Source: Bradyrhizobium sp. CCBAU 51627 (GTDB lineage Bacteria > Pseudomonadota > Alphaproteobacteria > Rhizobiales > Xanthobacteraceae). From it: DNA of 64,000 bases. Every line of letters begins with the position of its first letter. Within the stretch, counting starts at the first letter, position 1. Under the pieces are notes generated by a model, which worked only from the letters and a program-made list of their open reading frames with translations, was not told the origin of the DNA and ran no database searches. Made by a program: the position numbers and the translations under genes. Location: NCBI RefSeq assembly GCF_028128765.1, contig NZ_LBJG01000018.1, positions 1 to 64,000 of the forward strand. The letters are read 5' to 3'. Shown in pieces: positions 1-9,266 of the stretch.

Positions 1-1
1 T

Positions 2-547
2 CCCGGCTTCGGCGGCTCCTGCTTCCCGAAGGACACCAAGGCGCTGATCAAGATCGCGCAGGACTACGACGTGTCCTTGCGCATCGTGGAATCGGTGCTG
101 GCGGTCAACGAGAACCGCAAGCGCGCGATGGCGCGGAAAGTGAGCCAGGCGCTCGGCGGCTCCTTGCGCGGCAAGACCATCGCCGTGCTCGGCCTGACCT
201 TCAAGCCCGACACCGACGACATGCGCGATGCGCCCTCGATCCCGCTGGTGACGGGCTTGCTCGACATGGGCGCCAAGGTGAAGGCGTTCGATCCCGTCGG
301 CATGGAGCAGGCCAGGGGCGAATTGCCGAACATCACCTATAGCGAGGACGCCTATTCCTGCGCGCAAGGCGCCGATGCGCTCGTCATCGTCACCGAATGG
401 GTCCAGTTCCGCGCGCTCGATCTCGACCGGCTGAAGGCCACCATGGCCCAGCCCGTCGTCGTCGACTTGCGCAACATCTACCGCCCCGAAGACATGGCGG
501 CCGCCGGTTTCACCTATGAGAGCGTGGGACGGTCGTCTCAGGCCTGA
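2..547 (+). CDS. ugd: UDP-glucose 6-dehydrogenase, C-terminal part (5' end outside window)
   Basis: Oxidises UDP-glucose to UDP-glucuronate with two NAD+, feeding exopolysaccharide and lipopolysaccharide synthesis in the cytoplasm. The reading frame is open from the first bases. It begins with the catalytic motif GFGGSCFPKDT, whose Cys is the family's nucleophile, followed by the central dimerisation helix (NENRKR) and the C-terminal UDP-binding domain with GLTFKPDTDDMRDAP. It ends with DLRNIYRP, typical for the family. About 181 residues of an expected 430-440 are present, so the N-terminal NAD-binding half lies upstream. Rhizobia often call this gene rkpK. The start cannot be judged here. 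Confidence 0.93.
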   Translation, partial: PGFGGSCFPKDTKALIKIAQDYDVSLRIVESVLAVNENRKRAMARKVSQALGGSLRGKTIAVLGLTFKPDTDDMRDAPSIPLVTGLLDMGAKVKAFDPVGMEQARGELPNITYSEDAYSCAQGADALVIVTEWVQFRALDLDRLKATMAQPVVVDLRNIYRPEDMAAAGFTYESVGRSSQA

Positions 548-649
548 CAAGGCATGCGGAGCTTGTGAGCGCCCGCCTCATCCGCGAGGCGGGCGAAGTC
601 GTTTCCGATGCGGTATGGTTCGGTCGCAGCTGCCGCTGTGGAGATTGTC

Positions 650-1540
650 ATGACCGACGACATGCATACGATCCGGAGTGGCGGGCTCACCGCGACCATC
701 AAGGCGCAAGGCGCCGAGATGTGCTCGCTCAAGCACAAGGACGGCACGGAGTTCATCTGGCAAGCGGCCCCGGCCTGGCCGCGCCATGCGCCGTTGCTGT
801 TTCCCATCGTCGGGCGCCTTGCCAACGACGAACTGCGGCATCGGGGCAAGACCTACCGGATGACCCAGCACGGCTTTGCGCGCGACAGCCGCTTTGTCTG
901 GACAGAGCGCGGCGGAAGCCGGTGCTCGCTTGTGCTCGAAGACAGCGACATGACACGCGCACTGTATCCGTTCGCGTTTCGGCTGAGAGCGACCTACGCG
1001 CTCGATGAATTCGGTCTCGACCTCACCCTGACGCTCGCCAACACCGGCGAGGAGACATTGCCGGCGTCGCTCGGCGGTCATCCCGCTTTCAACTGGCCGG
1101 CGCAGCCAGGCGTTCCCAAGGAAAGCTATGCGCTGACTTTTGCGAACGCGGAGGCCGCCCCTGTCCGGCGTCTCGATGGCGGGCTGCTGCGCGCGGCAAC
1201 GGAGCCAAGTCCGGTCAAAGGCACGGTGTTGCCCTTGTCTGAATCCCTGTTCGTAGACGATGCCATCATCTTCGACCGGATCGAGAGCCACTCGGTTCGC
1301 TACGCCGCGGAGCAGGATGAATCCACCGGTCCCTGGCTCAGGATGTCCTGGCAGGGATTTCGCGAGCTCGGCGTCTGGTCGAAACCGTCAGGCGCGCCGT
1401 TCCTCTGCATCGAGCCCTGGCGCGGCTATGCCAGTCCCGTCGGCTTCGACGGCGAATTCAGCGACAAGCCGGGCCTGATGCACATCGCGCCCGGCGCAGA
1501 AGAGCAATTGTCGTTCCGGATCGAGGTCGGATCGTCCTGA
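650..1540 (+). CDS. Aldose 1-epimerase family protein (galactose mutarotase-like)
   Basis: Predicted cytoplasmic sugar epimerase of the galactose mutarotase-like superfamily, 296 residues. The sequence begins with TIRSGGLTATIKAQGAEMCSL, shows the LLFPIVGRL segment and a conserved GGHPAFNW histidine motif, and ends with CIEPWRGYASP. This pattern fits the YeaD/LacX-like aldose epimerases, where one His and a Glu do acid-base catalysis. I chose ATG 650 because GGAG lies just upstream. An in-frame ATG at 608 would add 14 residues without family character. The substrate cannot be read from sequence. It stands alone between ugd and a convergent hydrolase gene. Confidence 0.8.
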   Translation: MTDDMHTIRSGGLTATIKAQGAEMCSLKHKDGTEFIWQAAPAWPRHAPLLFPIVGRLANDELRHRGKTYRMTQHGFARDSRFVWTERGGSRCSLVLEDSDMTRALYPFAFRLRATYALDEFGLDLTLTLANTGEETLPASLGGHPAFNWPAQPGVPKESYALTFANAEAAPVRRLDGGLLRAATEPSPVKGTVLPLSESLFVDDAIIFDRIESHSVRYAAEQDESTGPWLRMSWQGFRELGVWSKPSGAPFLCIEPWRGYASPVGFDGEFSDKPGLMHIAPGAEEQLSFRIEVGSS

Positions 1541-1553
1541 CCGTCGACGGCTC

Positions 1554-2402
1554 TCAGACCTCGATCCGCGTCAGGTCCTCGCCAATGATGACAGGACCCG
1601 AATAGTCCTTCCGAACATCGGCGAGCAGCGCGTGCAGCATGGCATCGCCGGTACGCGGCCTGTGGTGGGTCAGCGCAAGTTTCTTCACGCCGGCCTTGGC
1701 CGCGATCTTGCCGACCGTGTCACCGCATGCGATCGTGAATTTCGCGAGCTGGCGGAAGTGATCGTTGTTGATCTCCGGCGTTGCCAGAAAGCAGACCTGC
1801 ACGAGCAGGTCGGCACCCTCCGCCAGCCGCTCGAGGCCGGGGCAGGGGACCGTGTCGCCGGAAATCGCAATGATTTTGCCTTCGGCCTCGAAGCGGTAGC
1901 CGAGGCACATCCAGCGCGCTAGAAATGCCGGCGACATGTCGAGGCCGTCGCCATGGGAGACGAGCTCGGCACGGATCTTCCATCGGCCGGTGTCGAGTAC
2001 CGGACCGGGGATGATGTCGGTTGCGACCACCGGTTTCCAGCCGCCGAAGCTCGGCTCGCCCTGATCGCGCCAGGCGATGTCCTTGTCGTAAACCTGCGTG
2101 ACCAGCGTGTTGACGAGTCGTTCGGTATCGGGCGGCCCAAAGATGCAGAGCTCGTCCTTGCGCCCATGCATCCATGAATTCAGCATCACATCGTAGAGGT
2201 CGCCGATATGGTCGAAATGGTGATGGGTGAGGAAGACCGTATCGATGGCGCCGAGCGGGACGCCGGCCTTGCTGAGCTGCAACATGACGCCGCGGCCGGC
2301 ATCGAACAGGATGTTCTCGTCGCCCAGCCTGATCAGCGTGGTCGTCGCCATGCGGCGCGGGTCCGGGCGCGGGCCGCCGGTGCCGAGCAGAATGACCTCC
2401 AT
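1554..2402 (-). CDS. Metallo-beta-lactamase-fold hydrolase (RNase Z / arylsulfatase-like)
   Basis: Cytoplasmic metal-dependent hydrolase of 282 residues. It opens with MEVILLGTGGPRPDP, the usual first strand and turn of RNase Z-like MBL proteins. It carries the metal-binding THHHFDHIGD motif (HxHxDH), a further metal ligand in AISGDT and a final LTHHRPR. These place it in the Lactamase_B_2/RNase Z-like group. It lacks features that would prove tRNA 3'-end processing, so only the fold and metal chemistry are supported. GGGAG sits upstream of ATG 2402. It converges with the epimerase gene, only 13 bases apart. Confidence 0.8.
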   Translation of the reverse strand: MEVILLGTGGPRPDPRRMATTTLIRLGDENILFDAGRGVMLQLSKAGVPLGAIDTVFLTHHHFDHIGDLYDVMLNSWMHGRKDELCIFGPPDTERLVNTLVTQVYDKDIAWRDQGEPSFGGWKPVVATDIIPGPVLDTGRWKIRAELVSHGDGLDMSPAFLARWMCLGYRFEAEGKIIAISGDTVPCPGLERLAEGADLLVQVCFLATPEINNDHFRQLAKFTIACGDTVGKIAAKAGVKKLALTHHRPRTGDAMLHALLADVRKDYSGPVIIGEDLTRIEV

Positions 2403-2495
2403 GGCGGGTGCTCCCGTGTGAAGCCGGTCGATTTGTCACACTAGGTTCGAAGGCGACTGCGAGGCAAGCCGCATCCGCTTGCGCGCATCGTGCGC

Positions 2496-3656
2496 TCAGC
2501 GCATGCCTGTCGCGGGAGCTGCGATGGTCGGCTGGAGGGGCGGGCGGCTCACCCCGCGAGATGTCAGGCGATGAGCCAGGTCCTGCGCGTGACGCTCGAC
2601 CAGATGCCAGGTCGCGCGCGCAACGAGATAGCTCAGCGCGGCGGTGACTACATAGGCAAGCAGCAGCGAAGACAGGCCGTCCGGAAATGGCCAGACCTGG
2701 TGCAGGCCAAAGATCACCGCGAAATGCGACAGATACATCGAATAGGAATTGCGCCCGAGCGCCTCGAGCGGCTGGAAGCGAGCCGCAAGACGGATGCACC
2801 AGAATACGAATGTACCAAGCACGAGGTTGATCACGAGATAGTTGAACTCATGTGCACCGGTTGCGCGATTGGCGATGAAGGACAGCGCGATGAAGGCGGC
2901 GAGGATCGCAGCATCCGACTTCGCAAAGCCGTCGCGCAAGGCGAAGAACAGCGCACAGCCGACCAGGAAGGCCGGCAGCTGGTTCAGGAAGCTGATGTGC
3001 AGCGCGTTCCAGACGAACGCCTCGTGGCCGGGGCCGTAATAGGCCGAGAACAGCGCGAATGCGAACGGCTTGAACAGGCAGACATTGACGAGATGCAGCA
3101 CGATCGCCAGCGCAAGATACAGGTGCCGGCGCGATCCGAATGCCGAGATCACGAACGGGAAGACGAGATAGAACATCATCTCGGCTGCGATCGACCAGTC
3201 GCCCGGCACGACGCTGTTGACGCTGTCGGGCCAGAAGCCGTGCAGGAATGTCGCGGTCAGGATCACCTGGAGCGGGCCGATCCCGTTGGGCGCATTGTAG
3301 CCCGGGCCCGTACCGTTGATGACGAGATACACCGGGATCGCGAGCCAGAACAGTGGCGCGATGCGCAGGAAGCGGCGGATGTAGAACTTGCGCGTCGGAT
3401 TGGTTTCGGTGCGCTGAGTCCACATCAGGCACATCGTCATGGCGCTGACGAAGTAGAACACGTTGACGCCGGTCCAGCCGCACATGAAGGCGTAATCGAC
3501 CGCGTGGATGTTCGACGGAAAGGATTGTGAAACGTGGATCGCCATCACGCCGACGATGGCGAGCCCGCGCAGAAAGTCGAGGCTGTGCGAACGCCCGAAC
3601 GGCGTGGCGCCCGTATCGGTTCGATCGGCAGCCAACCGGGCCTGCCCCTGCATCAC
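2496..3656 (-). CDS. Acyltransferase 3 family membrane protein (OafA/YrhL type)
   Basis: Integral inner-membrane acyltransferase of 386 residues, predicted to move acetyl or other acyl groups onto surface sugars. After a polar N-terminus it shows SLDFLRGLAIVGVMAIHVSQ, the conserved Arg and His region of the Acyl_transf_3 family. About ten hydrophobic segments follow, with RRFLRIAPLFW after the third, which is also typical. The acceptor is unknown. The nearby ugd fragment and pgm make a role in surface polysaccharide modification plausible, but this is inference. The C-terminal tail is short and polar, with no SGNH domain. Confidence 0.82.
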   Translation of the reverse strand: MMQGQARLAADRTDTGATPFGRSHSLDFLRGLAIVGVMAIHVSQSFPSNIHAVDYAFMCGWTGVNVFYFVSAMTMCLMWTQRTETNPTRKFYIRRFLRIAPLFWLAIPVYLVINGTGPGYNAPNGIGPLQVILTATFLHGFWPDSVNSVVPGDWSIAAEMMFYLVFPFVISAFGSRRHLYLALAIVLHLVNVCLFKPFAFALFSAYYGPGHEAFVWNALHISFLNQLPAFLVGCALFFALRDGFAKSDAAILAAFIALSFIANRATGAHEFNYLVINLVLGTFVFWCIRLAARFQPLEALGRNSYSMYLSHFAVIFGLHQVWPFPDGLSSLLLAYVVTAALSYLVARATWHLVERHAQDLAHRLTSRGVSRPPLQPTIAAPATGMR

Positions 3657-3853
3657 GCCGCTCCGTGTCTCGCGTTTCTCTCGCGCTTGCGATGCGAAAG
3701 AATAGAGGCGGCACGGGCCAAACCGAAGCGGAAGCCTTTCTTTACGTTAATCAGCCTTTACGGCGGATGATTCTCCGGGCGATGCGGATCATTGCGGAAC
3801 CGCATGGCCGGCGAACGGACGCCGTCAGGAGCCCGTTCGTAGGCCGCGACAGC

Positions 3854-4240
3854 TCACTTCAGCGTCTGAAGATAGGCGATGACGTTGGCTCGATCGGTCG
3901 CGTTCGGCAGCCCTTTGAAGAACATCTTGACGCCGTGGACGTCGCCGCGGGGGTCGGCGAGGTAGGTGTCCAGCGCCGTCACCGTCCAGGGCTGTTTGTT
4001 GGCCTTCATGGCGTCAGAATAGGCGAAGTCGGGAACGGTGGCGGGCTTGCGCTCGACGACATTCCAGAGGCTTGGGCCGACCTTGTTCAGTCCGATCACC
4101 ACCGCGTGGCAGTTCTCGCAGGTTCGCTGGAAGACGGCCTTGCCCGCGACCGGATCGCCCTCTGCGGCGAAGCTGGGTGAGGTGGCCAACATCGCATTGG
4201 CGAAGGCCAGCATGAGTACGAAGATCAGACGTCCGGTCAT
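3854..4240 (-). CDS. Periplasmic class I c-type cytochrome
   Basis: Small exported electron carrier of 128 residues. A signal peptide (about residues 1-26, ending SFAA) precedes the heme attachment motif CENCH at C41, C44 and H45. The likely second axial ligand is M106 in KMFFKG, followed by the terminal helix DRANVIAYLQTLK usual in the cytochrome c2/c550 group. GGAG lies nine bases before ATG 4240. No oxidase or dehydrogenase gene is adjacent, so its redox partner is unknown. Confidence 0.9.
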   Translation of the reverse strand: MTGRLIFVLMLAFANAMLATSPSFAAEGDPVAGKAVFQRTCENCHAVVIGLNKVGPSLWNVVERKPATVPDFAYSDAMKANKQPWTVTALDTYLADPRGDVHGVKMFFKGLPNATDRANVIAYLQTLK

Positions 4241-4517
4241 CTCAAATTGACTCCATCGCTGGACCCAGGACTTTCCTGCAAGTCCCGGCCTCCATGATCA
4301 AACGGTGAGCAGCGTGCCCACGCTGCGCGGCAGCGTCTTTGTCCTGCATCAACCGATATCCGGGACTAAAGTACGAGAGCGCCATGGATCATCCGGTGCG
4401 GGATCGGCATTGATTCTTGACCGGAGCGTGACATCGGCCCGGCCAGGCATGCCGCTTGGCGACGGGCCGGCCGATGGTATGGTGCTCCAGACTGTCGTTT
4501 GAAGACGGAGATTTGAA

Positions 4518-6164
4518 GTGGCAGAAGTCGATCCCGCGGCGGGCAAGCCGGTTGCACCGAGCGCGCTTGCCAATGTTCCAAGGCTGGTGACGGCCTATTT
4601 CGCTGGCAGGCCGGACGCAGCGGACCCGGCGCAGCGGGTGGCGTTCGGGACGTCGGGCCATCGCGGCACCTCGCTCAAGAACAGCTTCAACGAAGGCCAC
4701 ATCCTCGCGACGACACAGGCCATCTGTGATTACAGGAAGGAGAAGGGGCTGACCGGCCCGCTCTTCATCGGCATCGACACTCACGCGCTGGCTGAGCCTG
4801 CGCTCGCCAGCGCGGTGGAGGTGTTCGCGGCGAACGGCGTCGACATCATGATCGACAAGGACGGCGGCTACACGCCGACGCCCGTGATCTCGCACGCGAT
4901 CCTTACCTACAACAAGGGCCGCACATCCGGGCTGGCTGACGGTGTCGTCGTCACGCCCTCGCACAATCCCCCCGAAGATGGCGGCTACAAATACAATCCG
5001 CCGCATGGCGGCCCGGCCGACACCGACGTGACCGGCGTGGTCGAGAAGCGCGCCAATGCCTATCTCGCCGACGGCCTCAAGGGCGTGAAGCGCGTCGACT
5101 ATGCCAAGGCCCTGAAATCGTCGACCGTCCGTGCCTACGACTACATCACCCCGTATGTTGCCGATCTCGGCAGTGTCGTCGACCTCGATCTGGTCAAATC
5201 CGCAGGCGTCAACATCGGCATCGATCCGCTTGGCGGCGCCGCCGTGCACTACTGGCACCCGATCATCGAGCGTTATGACCTCAAGGCCACGGTGGTGAAC
5301 GAGGCGATCGATCCGACCTTCCGCTTCATGACCGTGGACTGGGACGGCAAGATCCGCATGGACTGCTCCTCTCCTTATGCGATGGCGAGCCTGATCGCGA
5401 TGCGTGATCGTTTCGACGTCGCCTTTGCCAACGACACCGATGCCGATCGTCACGGCATCGTCACGCGCACCGGCGGGCTGATGAATCCCAACCATTATCT
5501 GGCGACCGCGATCTCCTATCTGTTCGCGCACCGCCCGAACTGGAGCAAGGATGCCGCGATCGGCAAGACCGTGGTGTCGAGCTCGATCATCGATCGCGTC
5601 GCCAGGAAGCTCGGCCGCAAGCTGGTGGAGACGCCGGTCGGATTCAAATGGTTCGTCGATGGCCTCCTCACGGGCAGCTTCGGTTTCGGCGGCGAGGAGA
5701 GTGCAGGGGCCTCGTTCCTGCGCCGCGACGGTCAGGTGTGGACCACCGACAAGGACGGCATCATTCTCGGCCTCCTCGCCGCCGAGATCATGGCCAAGAC
5801 CGGCCGTGATCCGAGCCAGCTGTTTGGCGATCTCACCGCCGAGTTCGGTGTGCCGCACTACGCCCGCATCGACGTCGCCGCGACCGGGCCGCAGAAGACA
5901 ATCTTGAAATCCGTCACGCCCGAGCAACTCGGCTTGAAGGACCTCGCCGGAGACCCGGTTCGTTCAACGCTCAGCAAGGCGCCCGGCAACGGGCAGCCCT
6001 TCGGCGGCATCAAGGTCGAAACCGATTTCGGCTGGTTCGCGGCACGGCCGTCGGGCACGGAGGATGTGTACAAGATTTATGCGGAGAGTTTCCGCAGCCC
6101 TGAGCACCTGAAGCGGATCCAGGAAGAAGCGCAGGCGGGGCTGGCGAAGGTGTTCGGCGCGTAG
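4518..6164 (+). CDS. pgm: Phosphoglucomutase (alpha-D-glucose phosphate-specific)
   Basis: Interconverts glucose 1-phosphate and glucose 6-phosphate, linking glycogen, trehalose and nucleotide-sugar synthesis to central metabolism. Its 548 residues match the usual length. The phosphoserine loop [11 protein letters not shown] has its Ser at 148. The Mg-binding DTDADRHGI lies at 306-314. The sugar-binding [10 protein letters not shown] is near 392, and the phosphate-binding [12 protein letters not shown] is near the C-terminus. The start is GTG 4518, with ACGGAG seven bases upstream. With ugd at the window start it supplies activated glucose, though the genes are not in one operon. Confidence 0.95.
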   Translation: MAEVDPAAGKPVAPSALANVPRLVTAYFAGRPDAADPAQRVAFGTSGHRGTSLKNSFNEGHILATTQAICDYRKEKGLTGPLFIGIDTHALAEPALASAVEVFAANGVDIMIDKDGGYTPTPVISHAILTYNKGRTSGLADGVVVTPSHNPPEDGGYKYNPPHGGPADTDVTGVVEKRANAYLADGLKGVKRVDYAKALKSSTVRAYDYITPYVADLGSVVDLDLVKSAGVNIGIDPLGGAAVHYWHPIIERYDLKATVVNEAIDPTFRFMTVDWDGKIRMDCSSPYAMASLIAMRDRFDVAFANDTDADRHGIVTRTGGLMNPNHYLATAISYLFAHRPNWSKDAAIGKTVVSSSIIDRVARKLGRKLVETPVGFKWFVDGLLTGSFGFGGEESAGASFLRRDGQVWTTDKDGIILGLLAAEIMAKTGRDPSQLFGDLTAEFGVPHYARIDVAATGPQKTILKSVTPEQLGLKDLAGDPVRSTLSKAPGNGQPFGGIKVETDFGWFAARPSGTEDVYKIYAESFRSPEHLKRIQEEAQAGLAKVFGA

Positions 6165-6227
6165 CGACCGAAGCCGACCTGCCTTCGCGCTCCGCCTTCC
6201 CAGGGGGGCGAGCCGCACCGCACGCTG

Positions 6228-6329
6228 TCATCACCCACGAAAGCGGGTGATCCAGTACGCCGTGGCCCCAGTTGTGTGAACCCAATGTCCGCCGCGGAGT
6301 ACTGGATTCCCCGCTTTCGCGGGGAATGA
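6228..6329. repeat. Palindromic intergenic repeat, 31-base arms
   Basis: Two imperfect inverted arms lie at 6228-6258 and 6299-6329. Each contains an inner small hairpin around CGAAAGCGGG and an ATCCAGTAC end. The arms can fold into a large cruciform or RNA hairpin between pgm and van. Similar ATCCAGTA/TACTGGAT units recur at 36.64-36.74 kb, so this belongs to a dispersed repeat family. It may also act as a transcript end for pgm. Confidence 0.75.
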
Positions 6330-6342
6330 CTCGCGGTCAGTT

Positions 6343-6456
6343 TGTATACATTCAGATGGATATTGGTATTTAGATATGCCATATTTGCGCTTGAGCTATT
6401 ACTCTCCTGCCGCTATTGTATACATAACGCATACATAATCTCCGGGAGAACCGCTC
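6343..6456 (+). promoter_or_regulatory. van promoter with two TGTATACA operators
   Basis: A sigma-70-like promoter is visible: TTGAGC at 6391-6396, a 17-base spacer and TATTGT at 6414-6419. The perfect palindrome TGTATACA occurs at 6343-6350 and again at 6417-6424, overlapping the -10. The copies are 74 bases apart, close to seven helical turns. A half-match GCATACAT follows at 6429. GT-AC palindromes are typical targets of FadR-subfamily GntR proteins, and vanR is encoded within the operon. Looping repression relieved by vanillate is inferred. Confidence 0.7.
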
Positions 6457-7506
6457 ATGACAAAGCCCTTCCCCATGAACGCCTGGTACGCCGCGGCATG
6501 GGACGCGGAGGTGAAGCCGGTGCTGTTGCCGCGGACGATCTGCGGCAAGCACATCGTGATGTACCGCAAGAGCGACGGCTCGGTGGCCGCGCTGGAGGAT
6601 GCCTGCTGGCATCGCCTGGTGCCGCTGTCCAAGGGCCGGCTCGAAGGCGATACCGTCGTCTGCGGCTATCACGGTCTCAAATTCAACCCGCAGGGGCGCT
6701 GCACCTTCATGCCCTCGCAGGAGACCATCAATCCGTCGGCCTGTGTACGCGCCTATCCCGTGGTCGAGCGTCACCGCTATATCTGGCTCTGGATGGGCGA
6801 TCCTGCATTGGCCGATCCCGCGCTCGTCCCCGACATGCACTGGAACCACGATCCGGCCTGGGCTGGCGACGGCAAGACCATTCACGTCAATTGCGACTAC
6901 CGTCTCGTGCTCGACAATCTCATGGACCTCACGCACGAGACCTTCGTGCACGGCTCTTCGATCGGGAATGACGCGGTCGCCGAAGCGCCGTTCGACGTGA
7001 CCCATGGCGAGAAGACGGTCACGGTGACGCGCTGGATGCGCAACATCGAGCCGCCGCCGTTCTGGGCCAAGCAGCTCGGCAAGCCCGGCCTCGTCGATCG
7101 TTGGCAGATCATCCGCTTCGAGGCGCCGTGCACCGTGACCATCGACGTCGGCGTCGCACCGGCAGGCACCGGCGCGCCGGAAGGCGACCGCTCGCAGGGC
7201 GTCAACGGTTTCGTGCTCAACACCATCACGCCGGAGACCGAGAAGACCTGCCACTATTTCTGGGCCTTCGCGCGCAACTACCGCATCAGTGAGCAGCGCC
7301 TCACCACCGAGATCCGCGAGGGCGTCTCCGGTATCTTTCGCGAGGACGAGCTGATCCTCGAGGCGCAGCAGCGCGCGATGGATGAGAACCCCGATCGCAT
7401 CTTCTACAATCTCAACATCGACGCCGGCGCGATGTGGTCGCGCAAGCTGATCGACAAGATGGTGGCGAAGGAAAACCCGCCGACGCACCTCCAGGCGGCG
7501 GAGTAG
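6457..7506 (+). CDS. vanA: Vanillate O-demethylase oxygenase subunit
   Basis: Rieske non-heme iron oxygenase, 349 residues, that removes the O-methyl group of vanillate to give protocatechuate and formaldehyde, using electrons from VanB. The Rieske cluster ligands are C50/H52 (CWHR) and C69/H72 (CGYHGLKF). The catalytic iron site is DLTHETFVHGSSIG, with D157, H160 and H165. This block and the N-terminus (NAWYAAAW) are characteristic of VanA. SD sequence CGGGAGAA precedes ATG 6457. It is the first gene of a tight vanA-vanR-vanB operon. Confidence 0.93.
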   Translation: MTKPFPMNAWYAAAWDAEVKPVLLPRTICGKHIVMYRKSDGSVAALEDACWHRLVPLSKGRLEGDTVVCGYHGLKFNPQGRCTFMPSQETINPSACVRAYPVVERHRYIWLWMGDPALADPALVPDMHWNHDPAWAGDGKTIHVNCDYRLVLDNLMDLTHETFVHGSSIGNDAVAEAPFDVTHGEKTVTVTRWMRNIEPPPFWAKQLGKPGLVDRWQIIRFEAPCTVTIDVGVAPAGTGAPEGDRSQGVNGFVLNTITPETEKTCHYFWAFARNYRISEQRLTTEIREGVSGIFREDELILEAQQRAMDENPDRIFYNLNIDAGAMWSRKLIDKMVAKENPPTHLQAAE

Positions 7507-7509
7507 ACC

Positions 7510-8262
7510 ATGGCCGAGCGTGAGGTCGACCGCTCCGTCTCGCAGACGGTGAAGGCCCAGCTGGCGCTGCGCGACCAGATCCTGGATGGCAGTCTGCGTC
7601 CCGGCGAGCGCATCTCCGAGCTCCAGGCCGTGGAAACCACGGGCGCCTCGCGCACGCCGGTGCGCATGGCACTGGTGCGGCTGGAGGAGGAGGGGCTGCT
7701 GGAAGCGATCCCCTCCGGCGGCTTCATGGTGAAGGCGTTCTCCGAGCGCGACATCTCCGATTCCATCGAGCTGCGCGGCACGCTGGAAGGCCTCGCCGCG
7801 CGCTTCGCTGCCGAGCGCGGCGTTTCCGCGCGCGAGCTCGAGCCGTTGAAGGAGTGCCTCGCGGCCATCGACGAACTGCTGCGGCAGGTGCCGATCTCGA
7901 TCGAGGCCTTCTCGTCCTATGTCACGCTGAATGCGCGCTTCCATGCGCAGCTCACGGAACTGTCGCGCAGTCCGCCTTTGATCCGGCAGATCGACCGCGC
8001 CTCCGCGCTGCCGTTCGCCTCGCCAAGTGGATTCGTGATGGCGCAGTCGGCATTGCCCGAGGCGCAGCAGATCCTGATCATCGGGCAGGAGCACCATCGT
8101 GTCGTGATCGACGCGATCGAGAACCGCGAGGGTGCGCGCGCCGAAGCCGTCATGCGCGAGCATGCGCGGCTCGCGGTCCGAAACCTGCGGTTGGCGTTGC
8201 GCAACCGGACCCATCTCGACCTCTTGCCGGCGCTCGCGCTGATCAAGACCGCAACCGATTGA
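7510..8262 (+). CDS. vanR: GntR-family (FCD) regulator of the van operon
   Basis: Transcriptional repressor of 250 residues. The N-terminal winged helix (about 18-85) contains LRPGERISELQAVETTGASRTPVR, the GntR recognition region. The C-terminal alpha-helical FCD ligand domain (about 90-220) contains the conserved RGTLEGLAARFAA and NARFHAQL segments. The start is three bases after vanA, and vanB follows ten bases later, so it is co-transcribed with both. By position it should bind the TGTATACA sites upstream of vanA and respond to vanillate or a related phenolic acid. Usually vanR is outside vanAB, so this order is notable. Confidence 0.87.
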   Translation: MAEREVDRSVSQTVKAQLALRDQILDGSLRPGERISELQAVETTGASRTPVRMALVRLEEEGLLEAIPSGGFMVKAFSERDISDSIELRGTLEGLAARFAAERGVSARELEPLKECLAAIDELLRQVPISIEAFSSYVTLNARFHAQLTELSRSPPLIRQIDRASALPFASPSGFVMAQSALPEAQQILIIGQEHHRVVIDAIENREGARAEAVMREHARLAVRNLRLALRNRTHLDLLPALALIKTATD

Positions 8263-8272
8263 GGGCCGCGCC

Positions 8273-9253
8273 ATGCGCTTCATCGAAACCTGGATTCCGG
8301 CAACGCTGGTCTCGATCCGCGATCTCTCGCCCGGCATCCGCGAATTCCTGATTCTGCCCGACCAGTTCGATGGCGCCGCCTATCCGGTCGGCAGCCACAT
8401 CAATGTCAGCGTCACTATCGACGGCCTGCCGGAGACGCGGTCGTATTCGCTGGTTGGCGAAGCCTCGCCGCAAGGCTACAGAATCGCGGTCCGTCGCGCC
8501 GAGGACTCCCGCGGCGGCTCGCGTTACATGTGGTCTTTGCAGCCGGGCGCGCGGCTCGACATCACCCGGCCAGCCTCGCTTCTCGCGGTGGACTGGGCGC
8601 GCGACAATTATTGCCTGATCGCCGGCGGCATCGGCATCACCCCGATTCTCGGCGCCGCGCAGACGCTGGCGCGCCGCGGCGCAAATGTCTCGCTGCACTA
8701 TGCGGTGCGTTCGCGTGGCGATGCCGCCTATCTCGATGATCTCAATGAGGTGCTCGGCGAACGGATGGTTGTGCACGCCAGCGATGAAGGCGAGCGGCTC
8801 GATCTCGACGCATTGTTCGCCTCGTTGGCCAAGGGCACCTTGACGCTGTTCTGCGGCCCGATGCGGATGCTCGATGGCGCGCGCCACGCCTGGATCGGCG
8901 CCGGCCACCCGCTGACTGACCTGCGCTACGAGACTTTCGGCTCCAGCGGCACGCTGCCCACCGAAGCCTTCCGCGTGCGTCTGAAGGATTCCGACGTCGA
9001 GCTCGAGGTTCCGCGCGAGCGCTCGATGCTCGACGTGCTCAACGCCAGCGGCTTTGAGGTTATTTCCGACTGCAAGCGCGGCGAATGCGGCCTCTGCGCC
9101 ATCGATGTCGTCACTGTCGACGGCGAGATCGACCATCGCGACGTCTTCTTCAGCGATCACCAGAAAGGGAGCAACCAGAAGATCTGCGCCTGCGTCTCGC
9201 GCGCGCGGGGCACGATCACGGTCGATACGCTGCTGCGGGCGGATGCGGTTTGA
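8273..9253 (+). CDS. vanB: Vanillate O-demethylase reductase/ferredoxin subunit
   Basis: Electron-transfer partner of VanA, 326 residues, of the phthalate dioxygenase reductase family. In order it has a flavin-binding barrel with ETRSYSLVG (near 50), an NAD-binding domain with GGIGITPI (near 120) and CGPMRML, and a C-terminal plant-type [2Fe-2S] domain. The cluster cysteines are C267, C272, C275 (CKRGECGLC) and C305. It passes electrons from NAD(P)H to the VanA Rieske centre. It is the last gene of the operon and converges with the next gene 13 bases away. Confidence 0.93.
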   Translation: MRFIETWIPATLVSIRDLSPGIREFLILPDQFDGAAYPVGSHINVSVTIDGLPETRSYSLVGEASPQGYRIAVRRAEDSRGGSRYMWSLQPGARLDITRPASLLAVDWARDNYCLIAGGIGITPILGAAQTLARRGANVSLHYAVRSRGDAAYLDDLNEVLGERMVVHASDEGERLDLDALFASLAKGTLTLFCGPMRMLDGARHAWIGAGHPLTDLRYETFGSSGTLPTEAFRVRLKDSDVELEVPRERSMLDVLNASGFEVISDCKRGECGLCAIDVVTVDGEIDHRDVFFSDHQKGSNQKICACVSRARGTITVDTLLRADAV

Positions 9254-9266
9254 GGCCCTACCGTGC

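Noticed and set aside
4305..4502. A short open frame before pgm
   Set aside because: No ribosome site and no protein-like composition; the gap is better read as the pgm leader.
6370..8337. A 655-codon antisense frame across vanA and vanR
   Set aside because: Shadow of the GC-rich coding strand; the plus-strand genes have full family motifs.
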